This document shows, piece by piece, positions 42,697 to 51,585 of a stretch of 64,000 nt of DNA. The translations under genes were made by a program, and so were the position numbers. The stretch is taken from assembly GCF_017094525.1 (NCBI RefSeq), contig NZ_CP064788.1:1721030-1785029 (forward strand), written 5' to 3'. The first letter of the stretch is position 1, and each line of letters opens with the position of its first letter. The notes beneath the pieces were generated by a model. That model was not told the origin of the DNA and made no database searches. It was given only the letters and a program-made list of their open reading frames with translations. This stretch comes from Halapricum desulfuricans. GTDB lineage: Archaea; Halobacteriota; Halobacteria; Halobacteriales; Haloarculaceae.

Positions 42697-44756
42697 TGGC
42701 GGGCGTCGAGACGACCGCACGCCGTCTGCTCGCTACCGTCCGCGAGCAGACGCGCGATCCCGAGACGCGGTGGCGAATAGCTGTCGCACTGCTCGCGGCG
42801 ATCGGCGGTGCGACCGTTCTCCTGCTCGCGACGCGGGTGTTCCCCTACCACTCGCTGAACCACGACGAGGGCGTCTACCTCCAGCAGGCCCGGATGTTGC
42901 TCGACGGGCAGCTCTTTCTCCGACCGCCCGTCCCCGAGGCGTTCCGGCCGTGGTTCTTCGTCGAGAGCCCCGAGGGGATGTACTCGAAGTACTCGCCGGT
43001 CGTCCCGGCGTTGTACGCGCCGGCGCTCGCGCTCGGGGTGCCGCGAGCGACGCTCGCGCTCGTCGGCGCGGGAATCGTCGCGCTCGTCACCGCGATCGGT
43101 GCGGAACTGTTCGACCGGCCGACCGGACTGCTCGCCGGCGTCGCCGTGCTCGCCTCGCCGCTGTTCCTGATAAACGCGGCGACGTTTCTGCCGTACGCGC
43201 CGACGACGCTGCTGAACCTGCTCTTCGCGTTCTCGTATCTCCGGGCCGACCGGACCGGGAGCCGCCGGCTCGCAGCGGCCGCAGGGGGCGCGATCGGGCT
43301 GGCGTTTTTCGCCCGGCCCTACACCGCCGTGCTGTTCGCCGCCCCGTTCGTGCTCCACGCGCTGTGGACGCTGCGCACCCGCGAGCGCGACGTGTGGCTC
43401 CGGCAGGTGACCGTCGCGGTTGTCGGGCTGGTCGGGGTCGCCGCCGCGCTGGGGTACAACGCCGTCGTCACCGGCTCCGCACTGGAGTTTCCCTATCACG
43501 CGTTCGCCCCGCGAGACGGGGTCGGGTTCGGCACGCGCGAGTTGCTCGGCCGCGAGATCGAGTACACCCCGGAACTCGCCGCGCGGTCGAACGCCCGCGC
43601 GCTGGAGACGTTCGCGAGAGACTGGGCTCCGGCCGGCCTGCTCGGAGTCGCCACCGCCGCTGTCGGACTCGTGGTCGCGCTCCGCCGTCGGACGCCGCGG
43701 CGGCTGGCGCTCGCCGGACTGGTCGTCTCGATCCCGGTCGGCGAGGCGTACTTCTGGGGGACGCTGAACGTCCTCGGTGAGATCGGCGACCCGGGCGACG
43801 GGCTGATCGCCTCCCTCGGGCCGTACTACCACTTCGACTTGCTCGTGCCGCTGTCGCTGTTCGCGGCGCTCGCGCTCCGGACTGCCGGATCGCGCGCGTG
43901 GACGGTGCTCGACCGGCGGCTCGATCCGCACAAGGCGCTGTCGGCGTCGCTAGCGCTCGCGGCGGTCGTCGCCGCGGTCGGCGGAGCGGCGGTCGTCACG
44001 ACCGCGACCGACCCCATCGATCGCAACCGGGCGGTCACCGACCACTACGAGGCCGCCTACGAACCCTTCGAGGAGCAGTCCTTCGAGAACGCGCTGGTCT
44101 TTCTCCCCCAACCGTACGGCCCGTGGCTGAACCACCCCTTCCAGCCGCTGCAGAACGACGCCGGCTACGACGGACCGGCGGTCTACGCGCTCGAGGAACG
44201 CCCCTTCGAGGTGGTCGACTCGTTCCCGGATCGGAACCTGTATCGGTACAGTTTCCGGAACCCGTGGCCGCCGATCGCGGGCGAGCCGGTCGAGCCGCGA
44301 CTCCGGCCGATACGCCTCGCCGAAGGGGACGCAGTCTCACTCTCGATCGCCGCCGGCCTGCCGACGTACGCCCAGAGCGTGTCGATCGTGCTCGAGAGCG
44401 ACGATAGCCGCGAGCGAACGGCGGTTGCCGCCGGGGACGAACTCGCGCTTGCACTGGCGGTGGGCGACGGAGCGGCCACGCTCGACGGCCCAGGGATCGA
44501 GCAACCGGTACGCGTCCCGGTCGAGGGGCGCGCGACGGTCGATCTCGAACTGTTCGTCGACTACGGGACCGGGGCCGGGTTCAGCTACGCGCTCTCACTG
44601 CCGGTCGAGACGGGCGACGGGACGACACGCGCGTTGTCGCCGCGACTCCAGCTGTGTGAGCTGGCACATCGCTGTGACGGTGCGGCCGCCTACGTGCCGG
44701 GCGAGACGCGCCAGGGGCAGTTTCTGCATACGACGTTCGAGGTGACCAAACAATGA
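42693..44756 (+). CDS. PMT/ArnT-like membrane glycosyltransferase
   Basis: This 687-residue protein has about eleven membrane helices in its first 480 residues and an extracytoplasmic beta-rich domain at the end. The first outer loop has the acidic motif LNHDEGVYLQQARMLLDGQ, the metal/donor site of the GT39/ArnT superfamily, which moves a sugar from a polyprenyl phosphate to a lipid or protein outside the cell. It is coupled by overlap to the Fe3+ transporter ATPase, an unusual operon partner. The polyprenyl sugar might come from the GT2 enzyme at 45426, which has a similar promoter box. The acceptor is unknown. Confidence 0.82.
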   Translation: MMAGVETTARRLLATVREQTRDPETRWRIAVALLAAIGGATVLLLATRVFPYHSLNHDEGVYLQQARMLLDGQLFLRPPVPEAFRPWFFVESPEGMYSKYSPVVPALYAPALALGVPRATLALVGAGIVALVTAIGAELFDRPTGLLAGVAVLASPLFLINAATFLPYAPTTLLNLLFAFSYLRADRTGSRRLAAAAGGAIGLAFFARPYTAVLFAAPFVLHALWTLRTRERDVWLRQVTVAVVGLVGVAAALGYNAVVTGSALEFPYHAFAPRDGVGFGTRELLGREIEYTPELAARSNARALETFARDWAPAGLLGVATAAVGLVVALRRRTPRRLALAGLVVSIPVGEAYFWGTLNVLGEIGDPGDGLIASLGPYYHFDLLVPLSLFAALALRTAGSRAWTVLDRRLDPHKALSASLALAAVVAAVGGAAVVTTATDPIDRNRAVTDHYEAAYEPFEEQSFENALVFLPQPYGPWLNHPFQPLQNDAGYDGPAVYALEERPFEVVDSFPDRNLYRYSFRNPWPPIAGEPVEPRLRPIRLAEGDAVSLSIAAGLPTYAQSVSIVLESDDSRERTAVAAGDELALALAVGDGAATLDGPGIEQPVRVPVEGRATVDLELFVDYGTGAGFSYALSLPVETGDGTTRALSPRLQLCELAHRCDGAAAYVPGETRQGQFLHTTFEVTKQ

Positions 44757-45370
44757 TAAACGAGACGGACGAGTCCGTGACACACGAGACTGACGAGCAG
44801 GCGAACGGAGCGGAAGACGACACCACGCGTCTCACGCGACGGGACGCGGTGATCGCGCTCGGTGCGGCCGGCGTCGGAGCCGCCGGACTCGGCGCGCTGG
44901 CGTGGGACGATCTCGGCGACGAGACCGCCGACGGGCCGACGGATCGGGACGAGCCCGGAGGGCGCGAGACGATCGTCGCTGCCGCCGAGGCGCTGTATCC
45001 CGAGCGGGTGACGGGGATCGACTCGTTCGTCGAGAGCTACGTCGTAGGCCGGATCCAGGACCGATCGGCGTACTTCGACGGCGTCCGGGCGGCCGCCCGA
45101 CGGCTCGACGAGTACGCTCGCCACTGGGACGATCGGCCGTTCGCCGAACTCGACCGGGGGGCCCGACAGGACGTGTTCGACGAGTATGGACTGGACGACA
45201 GCGAGCCGGACCCCAGCGGGAGCGAGCGCGAGCGCGCCCGGTATTACCTGATCAACGAGTTGCTCTTTGCCTTCTACTCGTCGCCGACCGGCGGATCGCT
45301 GGTGGGACTGGAGAACCCGCCCGGCCATCCCGGCGGTCTCGACTCGTATCAGCGCGGGCCGGACGAGTGA
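44753..45370 (+). CDS. Gluconate 2-dehydrogenase subunit 3-like Tat protein
   Basis: This 205-residue protein has a twin-arginine-type signal (RLTRRDAVIALGAAGVGAAG) after a 30-residue hydrophilic N terminus. The following domain (VAAAEALYPERVTGIDSFVE, FAELDRGARQDVFDEY) resembles subunit 3 of membrane gluconate dehydrogenases. The FAD-containing large subunit, a GMC oxidoreductase, and the cytochrome subunit are not in the neighbourhood, so this is an orphan. It overlaps the glycosyltransferase gene and ends the iron-regulated operon. It may be a chaperone or partner of an exported oxidoreductase encoded elsewhere. Confidence 0.68.
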   Translation: MINETDESVTHETDEQANGAEDDTTRLTRRDAVIALGAAGVGAAGLGALAWDDLGDETADGPTDRDEPGGRETIVAAAEALYPERVTGIDSFVESYVVGRIQDRSAYFDGVRAAARRLDEYARHWDDRPFAELDRGARQDVFDEYGLDDSEPDPSGSERERARYYLINELLFAFYSSPTGGSLVGLENPPGHPGGLDSYQRGPDE

Positions 45371-45425
45371 TTTCGGCGGCTCCGAGTCGCGTCGGTGCGG
45401 ATCGGGGAGCGGCCGGACCGGGAGT

Positions 45426-46109
45426 TCACCGCAGTCGTTCCTGCATCCCGACCCGCAGGATCGAGCCGGCGATCTCGGCCCCGCCGGAGACCGGATCCAG
45501 TGTCGTCTCGCCCGCTCGCTCCCGATAGTCGATCTCGATCTCGCGGACGTCGTAGCCCCGACACAGCGGTCGCAACAGCAGTTCCGCGGAGAGGCCGGTG
45601 TTCTCGGTCCACTCGATGCCCTCGATGACGGACGTCCGGTAGGCGCGCATCCCCGTCGTCGTATCGCGGACGCGGCTCCCGACCAGCGCGCTCGCGATCG
45701 CGGCGAACAGGTGGTTGCCGAGTCGGTTGAACCGCGGCATCGTCTCGGCCCCGCGCGAGAGGCGGTCGCCGCTGACGACGTCCGCGCCGTCGTTGATCGC
45801 CGCCAGGAAGTCCGGCAGTCGCTCCATGGGATAGGTGTCGTCGCAGTCAGTCGTGACCACGACCGGTCGGTCGGCCGCGCGCAGCGCGCGCTCGACGGCG
45901 ACGCCGTATCCCTGTGGTTCCTGTTCGATGACCCGCGCCCCCTTCTCGCGGGCGATCTCCGGCGTTCGGTCGCTGGAGCTGTCGACACAGGCGACCGACG
46001 CCCGCCCGTCGGTCACGCGCTCGATATCGTCGAGCACTGTGCCGATCGCCGCCTCTTCGTCGTACGTTCCCATGACGACCGCGAGGTCGTCGAAGGTGTA
46101 CTCGCTCAT
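45426..46109 (-). CDS. GT2 family glycosyltransferase (polyprenyl-phosphate sugar synthase-like)
   Basis: This 227-residue GT-A enzyme resembles dolichyl-phosphate hexose synthases. It has VVMGTYDEEAAIGTVLDDIE at the donor strand, the DxD-like VVTTDCDDTYPMER and RDTTTGMRAYR near the acceptor site. It has no membrane helices of its own. It would load a sugar onto a polyprenyl phosphate for use by a PMT/ArnT-type enzyme such as the one at 42693. It converges on that operon, and its promoter contains a variant of the same DtxR-like box. The sugar is unknown. The start MSEYTFDDLAV is preferred over an upstream Met that would lie inside the box. Confidence 0.82.
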   Translation of the reverse strand: MSEYTFDDLAVVMGTYDEEAAIGTVLDDIERVTDGRASVACVDSSSDRTPEIAREKGARVIEQEPQGYGVAVERALRAADRPVVVTTDCDDTYPMERLPDFLAAINDGADVVSGDRLSRGAETMPRFNRLGNHLFAAIASALVGSRVRDTTTGMRAYRTSVIEGIEWTENTGLSAELLLRPLCRGYDVREIEIDYRERAGETTLDPVSGGAEIAGSILRVGMQERLR

Positions 46110-46136
46110 CGTGTGTCTCTGTCCGCTCCGGTCATA

Positions 46137-46153
46137 TTTTAGGCTTGCCAAAA
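46137..46153. promoter_or_regulatory. DtxR-like box TTTTAGGCTTGCCAAAA (GT2 gene promoter)
   Basis: A near-palindromic box (TTTAGGC-TT-GCCAAAA) differs at one position from the form at 37496 and 38715. It overlaps the TATA-like TAAAATATG of the minus-strand GT2 gene, 28 bases before its start. It is also 100 bases upstream of the divergent lipoprotein gene. Confidence 0.6.
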
Positions 46154-46252
46154 CCAGTGGGAGTAGAAGCGATTATTGCCCGTTTCTGTCGACGAGAGGA
46201 TCTCTTTCCCGGTGGTTATTTTTACTTTGCCAACAGACAGTAGCGCACAACT

Positions 46253-47329
46253 ATGTCGTCAAGAGAGTACACGCGGCGAGACCTCATGCAGAAAGGTGTA
46301 GCGGGAGCGGGATTCGTCACACTCGGATCACTGGCGGGGTGTGGTAGCATCGGCGGTGGTAACGGGAACGGCAACGGCAACGGTTCGACGGCGGGCGACA
46401 CTGTTCCGGCGAAGGCGGAGGCGATCGTCTCGATGGACGTCGAGGCGATGTTGAACGACGACGACCTCCGGGACGTCGGCGATACGGTACTCGAGGAGTT
46501 ACAGCAGTTCGGACAGGGCGAAGGCAACCTGCCGGAAGACGTCGACTCGGCGATCGAGATGGCTCGCGAGGAAGCCGACCTCGATCCGACCGGGTTCCGG
46601 AGTGGGACGCTGTTCATGCAGGTCGAGGGGTCCGGCGCCGACGAGGACTACGCCGGCATCGTTATGGAGACTGACTGGTCCGAGGACGACCTGATCGGGT
46701 TCCTCGAGTCGGAGGGTGACAGCGATCTCGAGGAATCGGAGTACAGCGGCAAGACCATCTACTCGGGAGCCGACACCGACGAGGGCGGCATGGCTGTCCT
46801 CTCGGACGGTCGGTACGTCATCGGACCGACGGCGGTTCTGGAAGACGTCATCGACGTCGTGAACGGCGACGCCGATGCCATCGGGAGCGAGCTGACGGAC
46901 CTGTATGACATGACAACCGAGGGTCACGTGCAGTTCGCGACTGTCGTTCCTGAGGGCTCGCTCGAAGACATGGATACCGACGAGATCGAGATCGAGAGCC
47001 TCGATCAGATCGAGTACGTCTCGGGAAGCGTCTACAAGACGGACTCGGCCTACGGCGTCGAGACGAACATGTGGGCCGGCGACGCCGCGAACCAGCTGAA
47101 GGAGGACGTCGAGTTCGCCATCGACGCGGCGACTCGACTCGAAGACACGTCCGAAGCACTCAAGTCGAGACTCGAGGACGTACGGGTCGAATCTGCCGAC
47201 CAGACCGTGACAGTCTCTTACGAGGAAGACATCGCACAGGTGAAAGAGGCCGCCCAGACCTACATCGAGGAGAACATCATGGGGCTGCTGTTCCTGCTTG
47301 CGTTCAGCGGCGGCGGAACGACTCTGTAA
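46253..47329 (+). CDS. Tat-exported lipoprotein of unknown function
   Basis: This 358-residue protein has a twin-arginine signal (YTRRDLMQKGVAGAGF) and lipobox LAGCGS. A Gly-Asn spacer (GGGNGNGNGNGNGS) follows, then a folded acidic domain with repeating beta/alpha units (AEAIVSMDVEAMLNDDDLRD, GHVQFATVVPEGSLEDMDTD). It ends with a hydrophobic NIMGLLFLLAFSGGGTTL, which might be a second membrane anchor. I do not recognise the family. It faces the GT2 gene across a 143-base region containing the DtxR-like box at 46137. Confidence 0.7.
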   Translation: MSSREYTRRDLMQKGVAGAGFVTLGSLAGCGSIGGGNGNGNGNGSTAGDTVPAKAEAIVSMDVEAMLNDDDLRDVGDTVLEELQQFGQGEGNLPEDVDSAIEMAREEADLDPTGFRSGTLFMQVEGSGADEDYAGIVMETDWSEDDLIGFLESEGDSDLEESEYSGKTIYSGADTDEGGMAVLSDGRYVIGPTAVLEDVIDVVNGDADAIGSELTDLYDMTTEGHVQFATVVPEGSLEDMDTDEIEIESLDQIEYVSGSVYKTDSAYGVETNMWAGDAANQLKEDVEFAIDAATRLEDTSEALKSRLEDVRVESADQTVTVSYEEDIAQVKEAAQTYIEENIMGLLFLLAFSGGGTTL

Positions 47330-47363
47330 GGCTATCCAAAGCGTTGGGACGGCGGCGTCCCGT

Positions 47364-48419
47364 TCACACGCCTGGCGGACCGTCCGTCCCGACGACGATC
47401 TCGTGTGCCTCGATGTCCTCGAGCGCGGCGACCTGCCCGCCGACTTCGATCTTACGATCGCCCGTGTCGACGAGTATCGACGCCGCGATCCAGTTGCTCT
47501 CCGCGGTCACGTCGACGATTTGCCCTTCGACGAGCGTGTGCTCGCCGGTCTCGACGTCTCGCCCGTCGATCGAGGCGTAGTAGGTCCCCTCGAGTCGCGA
47601 CAGGTCGGCAACGCATCGCCGGATCGTCCCGTATCGGCGCGGGAACCGGTCGGAGATGGGCTCATCGACCACGGTTTCTGCGGTCGTCCACAGGACCGTG
47701 TTCAGAAAGCCCGACAGCAGAAAGCCCAGTTCCGACCGGTTGAAGATCACGCCGTAGCGGTCCTCCGCACCTTCGATCCCCTCGCGGGTGGCGTACATCG
47801 CGTACTCGCCGTCGGCCACGGCGACAATCGGCGTCGTCACGCCGCGCCGCGTCCGGACGGTCGTGGCCACGTCGACGTAGTCGAATTCCTCCGGACCGGG
47901 AACCGCGGCGGCCGGCGAGAGCAGGATCTCGACCGAGACGCCGGTGTCCTTGACCGACGCCAGCGTCTCGTGGAACCGATCGAGCAGGTCGGGCGTCAGC
48001 GACACCATCAGCTCGTACTCGGCCGACTCGATCACGTCTTCGAGATACCGGAGCATCGTCGGCCGGGACTTCACCAGCGAGACGCCCTCCGCCTCGCGGG
48101 CCGGTTTCGTGTATCGTTTCCCGAGCCCGTCGACGAGCGACGACAGCGAGTCCCGGTAGTCCGCGAACGCCTCGTCGGGATCGATCGCCAGGACCTTCAT
48201 CGGTCTGGACTCCCGGAGTTCGACCAGCCCGCTGTCGCTGAGGCTCCGAACGGTATCGTACACCCGCGGCTGGGGGATGTCGGTGTATTCGGCGATCTCC
48301 GCGGCCGTGAGCTCGCCGTGCTCGAGGATCGTCAGGTATGCTTTCGCCTCGTACTCGCCGAAGTCTAGCCGTTCGGCGATGTGCTCCAGCGACGTGAGTA
48401 GGTCGTCCGACGCCATCAC
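47364..48419 (-). CDS. TrmB family transcriptional regulator
   Basis: This 351-residue regulator has an N-terminal winged helix (LDFGEYEAKAYLTILEHGEL, then IPQPRVYDTVRSLSDSGLVE) and a coiled linker. A PLD-like sugar-sensing domain follows (YELMVSLTPDLLDRFHETLA), with a C-terminal beta domain. TrmB proteins sense sugars and control central carbon genes in archaea. Two Met codons open the protein, and either could be the start. No target gene can be named from this window alone. Confidence 0.87.
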   Translation of the reverse strand: MMASDDLLTSLEHIAERLDFGEYEAKAYLTILEHGELTAAEIAEYTDIPQPRVYDTVRSLSDSGLVELRESRPMKVLAIDPDEAFADYRDSLSSLVDGLGKRYTKPAREAEGVSLVKSRPTMLRYLEDVIESAEYELMVSLTPDLLDRFHETLASVKDTGVSVEILLSPAAAVPGPEEFDYVDVATTVRTRRGVTTPIVAVADGEYAMYATREGIEGAEDRYGVIFNRSELGFLLSGFLNTVLWTTAETVVDEPISDRFPRRYGTIRRCVADLSRLEGTYYASIDGRDVETGEHTLVEGQIVDVTAESNWIAASILVDTGDRKIEVGGQVAALEDIEAHEIVVGTDGPPGV

Positions 48420-48562
48420 AACGTTATTCTACGAGCGAATAAATCAGTCCTTTGTTATTGGATCGACGTGTCACACACACTGCCGAATGTGAGCGCGCGG
48501 CGCTTTGAACAGCACGTCACCGGGACCCGCGCGTTTAGGGGGTTTCAGTCCCAACGTGAGGT

Positions 48563-49690
48563 ATGCGAGTTGCAGTCTTCGGCGGCGGCTACGCCGGCCT
48601 TCCGCTCGTTCGCAGGCTCGAACGGCGGCTCCCGGCGACAGACGAGATCGTTCTCTTCGACGAGAGCCCGACCCACACCGTGCGCCACGAGGTGCATCGC
48701 GTCGTGCGACGGCCCGACATCGCCGAGGCGATCGCGTTGCCTTTCGAGGAGGTGCTCGATCGCGCCCGCCACCGCCAGAAACGGGTAGCGGAGATCGACC
48801 CCGATCGGCAGGTCGCGACGCTTTCCGACGGCGAGACGGTCGAGTACGACGCGGGCGCAGTCGCGCTCGGCGTCGAGACGGAGTTCTACGGACTGGAAGG
48901 GGTCCGCGAGCACGCGACCCCGTTGCGGACGATCGAACACGCCCGACAGGTCCGGGCCGGGGCACTCGAGACGTTTGAGGGCGACGGCCGGATCGTCGTC
49001 GGCGGCGCGGGACTGTCGGGGATTCAGGTCGCGGGCGAACTCGCGGCGCTGGCTGGCGAGCAGGACGCCGACGCGACGGTGACGGTGCTCGAACAGGCCG
49101 ACACGATCGCGCCCGGGTTCCCCGCGGACATGCGCCGCGCGCTCCGGGAGGAGCTGGACGCTCGCGGGATCGAGGTCCGGACCGGATCGGGCGTCAAGCG
49201 AGCGGACGACGCGACGATCGCGCTCGAAGACGGGTCGGAACTCGCCTACGACCAGTTCGTCTGGACCGGCGGAATCCGGGGGACCGAGGCCGTCTCTCAC
49301 CGGCCGGCGGTCCCGGCGACGCTTCGACTGGCGGACCGGACGTTCGCGCTCGGTGACGCGGCCCGAGTGACCGACATCGACGGCCGTCCCGCCCCTGCGA
49401 GCGCACACACCGCGATCAGGCAGGCCCCGGTCGCCGCGGAGAACCTCGCGGCGTTGCTCGCGTACGACCGCGAGGGCGCGCGCGGGCTCGAGCCCCGGCT
49501 CGAACGATACGACTACGATCAGCTCGGGTGGCTGGTCAGCGTTGGCGACGGTGCCGTCGCGAAGGTCGGTCCGCAGGTCCTCCGCGGCGCGGCGGCGACA
49601 ACGGTCAAGCGATCGGTTGGTGTCGGGTACCTGACCTCGATCGGTGCCGTCCGAGATGCGGTCGAACTGCTCGCCGAAGAGTTGCAGTGA
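48563..49690 (+). CDS. NAD(P)/FAD-dependent oxidoreductase (NDH-2-like)
   Basis: This 375-residue two-dinucleotide-binding-domain flavoprotein has the FAD motif AVFGGGYAGLPLVRRLE at the N terminus and a second GGAGLSGIQVAGELAAL near residue 150 for NAD(P)H. RTFALGDAARVTD near 275 contacts the flavin. It resembles type II NADH dehydrogenases and sulfide:quinone reductase relatives. The C-terminal part QLGWLVSVGDGAVAKVGPQV could bind the membrane. NADH:quinone activity is inferred. Confidence 0.82.
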   Translation: MRVAVFGGGYAGLPLVRRLERRLPATDEIVLFDESPTHTVRHEVHRVVRRPDIAEAIALPFEEVLDRARHRQKRVAEIDPDRQVATLSDGETVEYDAGAVALGVETEFYGLEGVREHATPLRTIEHARQVRAGALETFEGDGRIVVGGAGLSGIQVAGELAALAGEQDADATVTVLEQADTIAPGFPADMRRALREELDARGIEVRTGSGVKRADDATIALEDGSELAYDQFVWTGGIRGTEAVSHRPAVPATLRLADRTFALGDAARVTDIDGRPAPASAHTAIRQAPVAAENLAALLAYDREGARGLEPRLERYDYDQLGWLVSVGDGAVAKVGPQVLRGAAATTVKRSVGVGYLTSIGAVRDAVELLAEELQ

Positions 49691-49706
49691 TTGCGGGTCA
49701 GGCGGG

Positions 49707-50675
49707 TCAGTCGTCGAGGAGCGCGACCTCGGGTTCGGCCCAGATCACGAACTCGCCGTCGCGTTCGACGACGCCGTTGACCGCCTGTTCGTCGAGCGGC
49801 GAATCCTTGACCTCCGATTCCGTGATCGGCATGACCTGCCGGACCTCGTCGACGACCCAGCCGACGTGGCCCTGTTCGTCGAAGGTCCCTTCGTCGAAGA
49901 CGACGATCAACTGTTCGTCGTCGGTCTCGTCGATTCCCAGCGACACCTTCGGATCGAGAATCGTGGTGATCTGGCCCCGGAGATCGACGACGCCGCGAAC
50001 GTGTTCCGGGGTGTTCGGCACGCGCGTGACCGTCTCCTCTTTGACGATCTCCTCGACGTGCTGGATGTTCAGACAGTACTGCTCGTCCCCGAGGCGGAAC
50101 TCCAGCACGCGGATCTCCTCGTCTGTGCGTTCTGTTTCCTCTGACTGTGTTGCCGCGGGCCCCTCGATCTCCATCGGCTGGTCGGTTTCGGACGTGCCGT
50201 CGTTGGCTTGCTGTACGTCGTCCTCGTCGTCCGCGGGGCTCGTTTCGCCCCCGTTCGACTCGCTGTCTCCGGTATCGTCCTCAAACGCCGCCGCAGCTGC
50301 GGCCGCGGACGAGACAGCCGCCGCCGCGTCGTCTCCCGGTTCGGAACCGGGCGTGTCGTCCCGGCTCGAGTCGGGTGTGGCGCTCTCGTCGGACGACGAA
50401 TCCGATCCGGTTGTGCCGGATGACTCCTCGAACCACTCTGACTCGTCCGGCACGTCGTCGGTCATGGCAGTTTCGGACGGATTCGGGCTCTCGGCCCCGT
50501 CGCCCGAATCGGCGCCGTTCGAGTCCCCATCGTCCATCGGGTTGGCTCCGTCAGAGTCAGCGCCGCCATCGTCCGAGTCGGCCTCGTCGTGGTCGGCCGA
50601 ACCGGTGCGACGCCCCTCGCGCATTCGTCGGATACGTTTCGCCCGTTCCATGCGGTCGTCATCGTCGTCAGTCAT
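49707..50675 (-). CDS. cheW: CheW chemotaxis protein with long acidic N-terminal extension
   Basis: This 322-residue protein has residues from about 185 to the end forming a CheW domain (VLEFRLGDEQYCLNIQHVEE, VRGVVDLRGQITTILDPKVS, LIVVFDEG). That domain couples receptors to CheA in chemosensory arrays. The first 180 residues are an acidic, Ser- and Asp-rich, probably disordered extension, apart from a basic segment RMERAKRIRRMREGRR at the start. The usual CheW is about 140-170 residues. It overlaps the upstream parA gene by eight bases, so the two are coupled. Confidence 0.88.
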   Translation of the reverse strand: MTDDDDDRMERAKRIRRMREGRRTGSADHDEADSDDGGADSDGANPMDDGDSNGADSGDGAESPNPSETAMTDDVPDESEWFEESSGTTGSDSSSDESATPDSSRDDTPGSEPGDDAAAAVSSAAAAAAAFEDDTGDSESNGGETSPADDEDDVQQANDGTSETDQPMEIEGPAATQSEETERTDEEIRVLEFRLGDEQYCLNIQHVEEIVKEETVTRVPNTPEHVRGVVDLRGQITTILDPKVSLGIDETDDEQLIVVFDEGTFDEQGHVGWVVDEVRQVMPITESEVKDSPLDEQAVNGVVERDGEFVIWAEPEVALLDD

Positions 50676-51585
50676 GTGTTACCTCGTGTGTACTGTCGCT
50701 GGCGAATCCGAACCGCTCGTCGAACGCCGCGGCGATGTCCAGAAAGACGTCCGCCATGTCGACCTGCTCGTCCGCGGCGAACACCGATTTCCCCGCCTTG
50801 AACGCGCGCTGTAGCGCGACCCGTTTTCGGACTTCCCAGACCGGGAACTCGTCGAAGACCTCGTTGAGCCACGCCAGCATTTGTCGGTCTTCGTTGGTCT
50901 TCTCGACGCGATTGGCGACGACGCCCATCGTCTCGACGGTGATGCCGGTCTGTCCCTCCAGCGCCGCCATCTGGTCGATGAGCAGCTCGATCGCCCGCTC
51001 GGAGGTCGCCTCCGTCAGCGCCGGCACCAGAATGTGCTGGGCCGCGTAGATCCCGGTGTCAGTCAGTTTGCCGTAAAACGGCGGCGAGTCGATGATCACG
51101 TAGTCGTACTCGTCTTCGATGCCCGCCAGCGCCTCGTCGAGCACGTCCAGCGCGTGCGGGCCCGAGACCGATTCCGGAGTGACGTTGATCCCCAGCGAGG
51201 CCAGCGCCGACGGATCGACCGCGAGTTCGGGGTCGTCTTTGACGCGAGCGACGAGGTCGGCGATCGTCAGCTCGTGTTCGGCCTGCAGGAGGTCGATGTT
51301 GCTCGGCAGGACGTCCATCTCCCCGTGCTCGACGACCAACTCGCCGGCCCGATCGCGCTGGCGATGGTCGGTCAACACGTCGAAGAACGTGGGCGGCGCC
51401 CTGTCGTAGGCGTCAAGCAAGCCCAGCCCCTCCGTCGCGTTGCCCTGCGGGTCGAGATCGACGAACAGGACGTCGCGGCCACGCTCGTTGAGCGCCCCCG
51501 CGACGTTGATCGCGATCGTCGTCTTGCCGGTCCCGCCCTTGGCGTTCGTGACGCACACTCGCGCGGACCGCGTGTCGGAGCTCAT
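50668..51585 (-). CDS. parA: ParA/MinD family ATPase
   Basis: This 305-residue Walker-type ATPase has the deviant Walker A NAKGGTGKTTIAINVAGAL (residues about 14-32), VDLDPQGNATEGLG and YDYVIIDSPPFYG. ParA proteins position plasmids, chromosomes or protein clusters. The tight coupling to cheW suggests that this one places chemosensory arrays, as ParC does in Vibrio; this is an inference from context. A TATA-like TTTTTATAACC at about 51617-51627 supports the start MSSDTRSARVCV. No parB is adjacent. Confidence 0.88.
   Translation of the reverse strand: MSSDTRSARVCVTNAKGGTGKTTIAINVAGALNERGRDVLFVDLDPQGNATEGLGLLDAYDRAPPTFFDVLTDHRQRDRAGELVVEHGEMDVLPSNIDLLQAEHELTIADLVARVKDDPELAVDPSALASLGINVTPESVSGPHALDVLDEALAGIEDEYDYVIIDSPPFYGKLTDTGIYAAQHILVPALTEATSERAIELLIDQMAALEGQTGITVETMGVVANRVEKTNEDRQMLAWLNEVFDEFPVWEVRKRVALQRAFKAGKSVFAADEQVDMADVFLDIAAAFDERFGFASDSTHEVTHD

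Noticed and set aside
46215-46235. Second DtxR-like box before the lipoprotein gene (TTTTTACTTTGCCAACA)
   Set aside because: Only one half (TTGCCAA) resembles the box and there is no dyad symmetry, so it was not listed.
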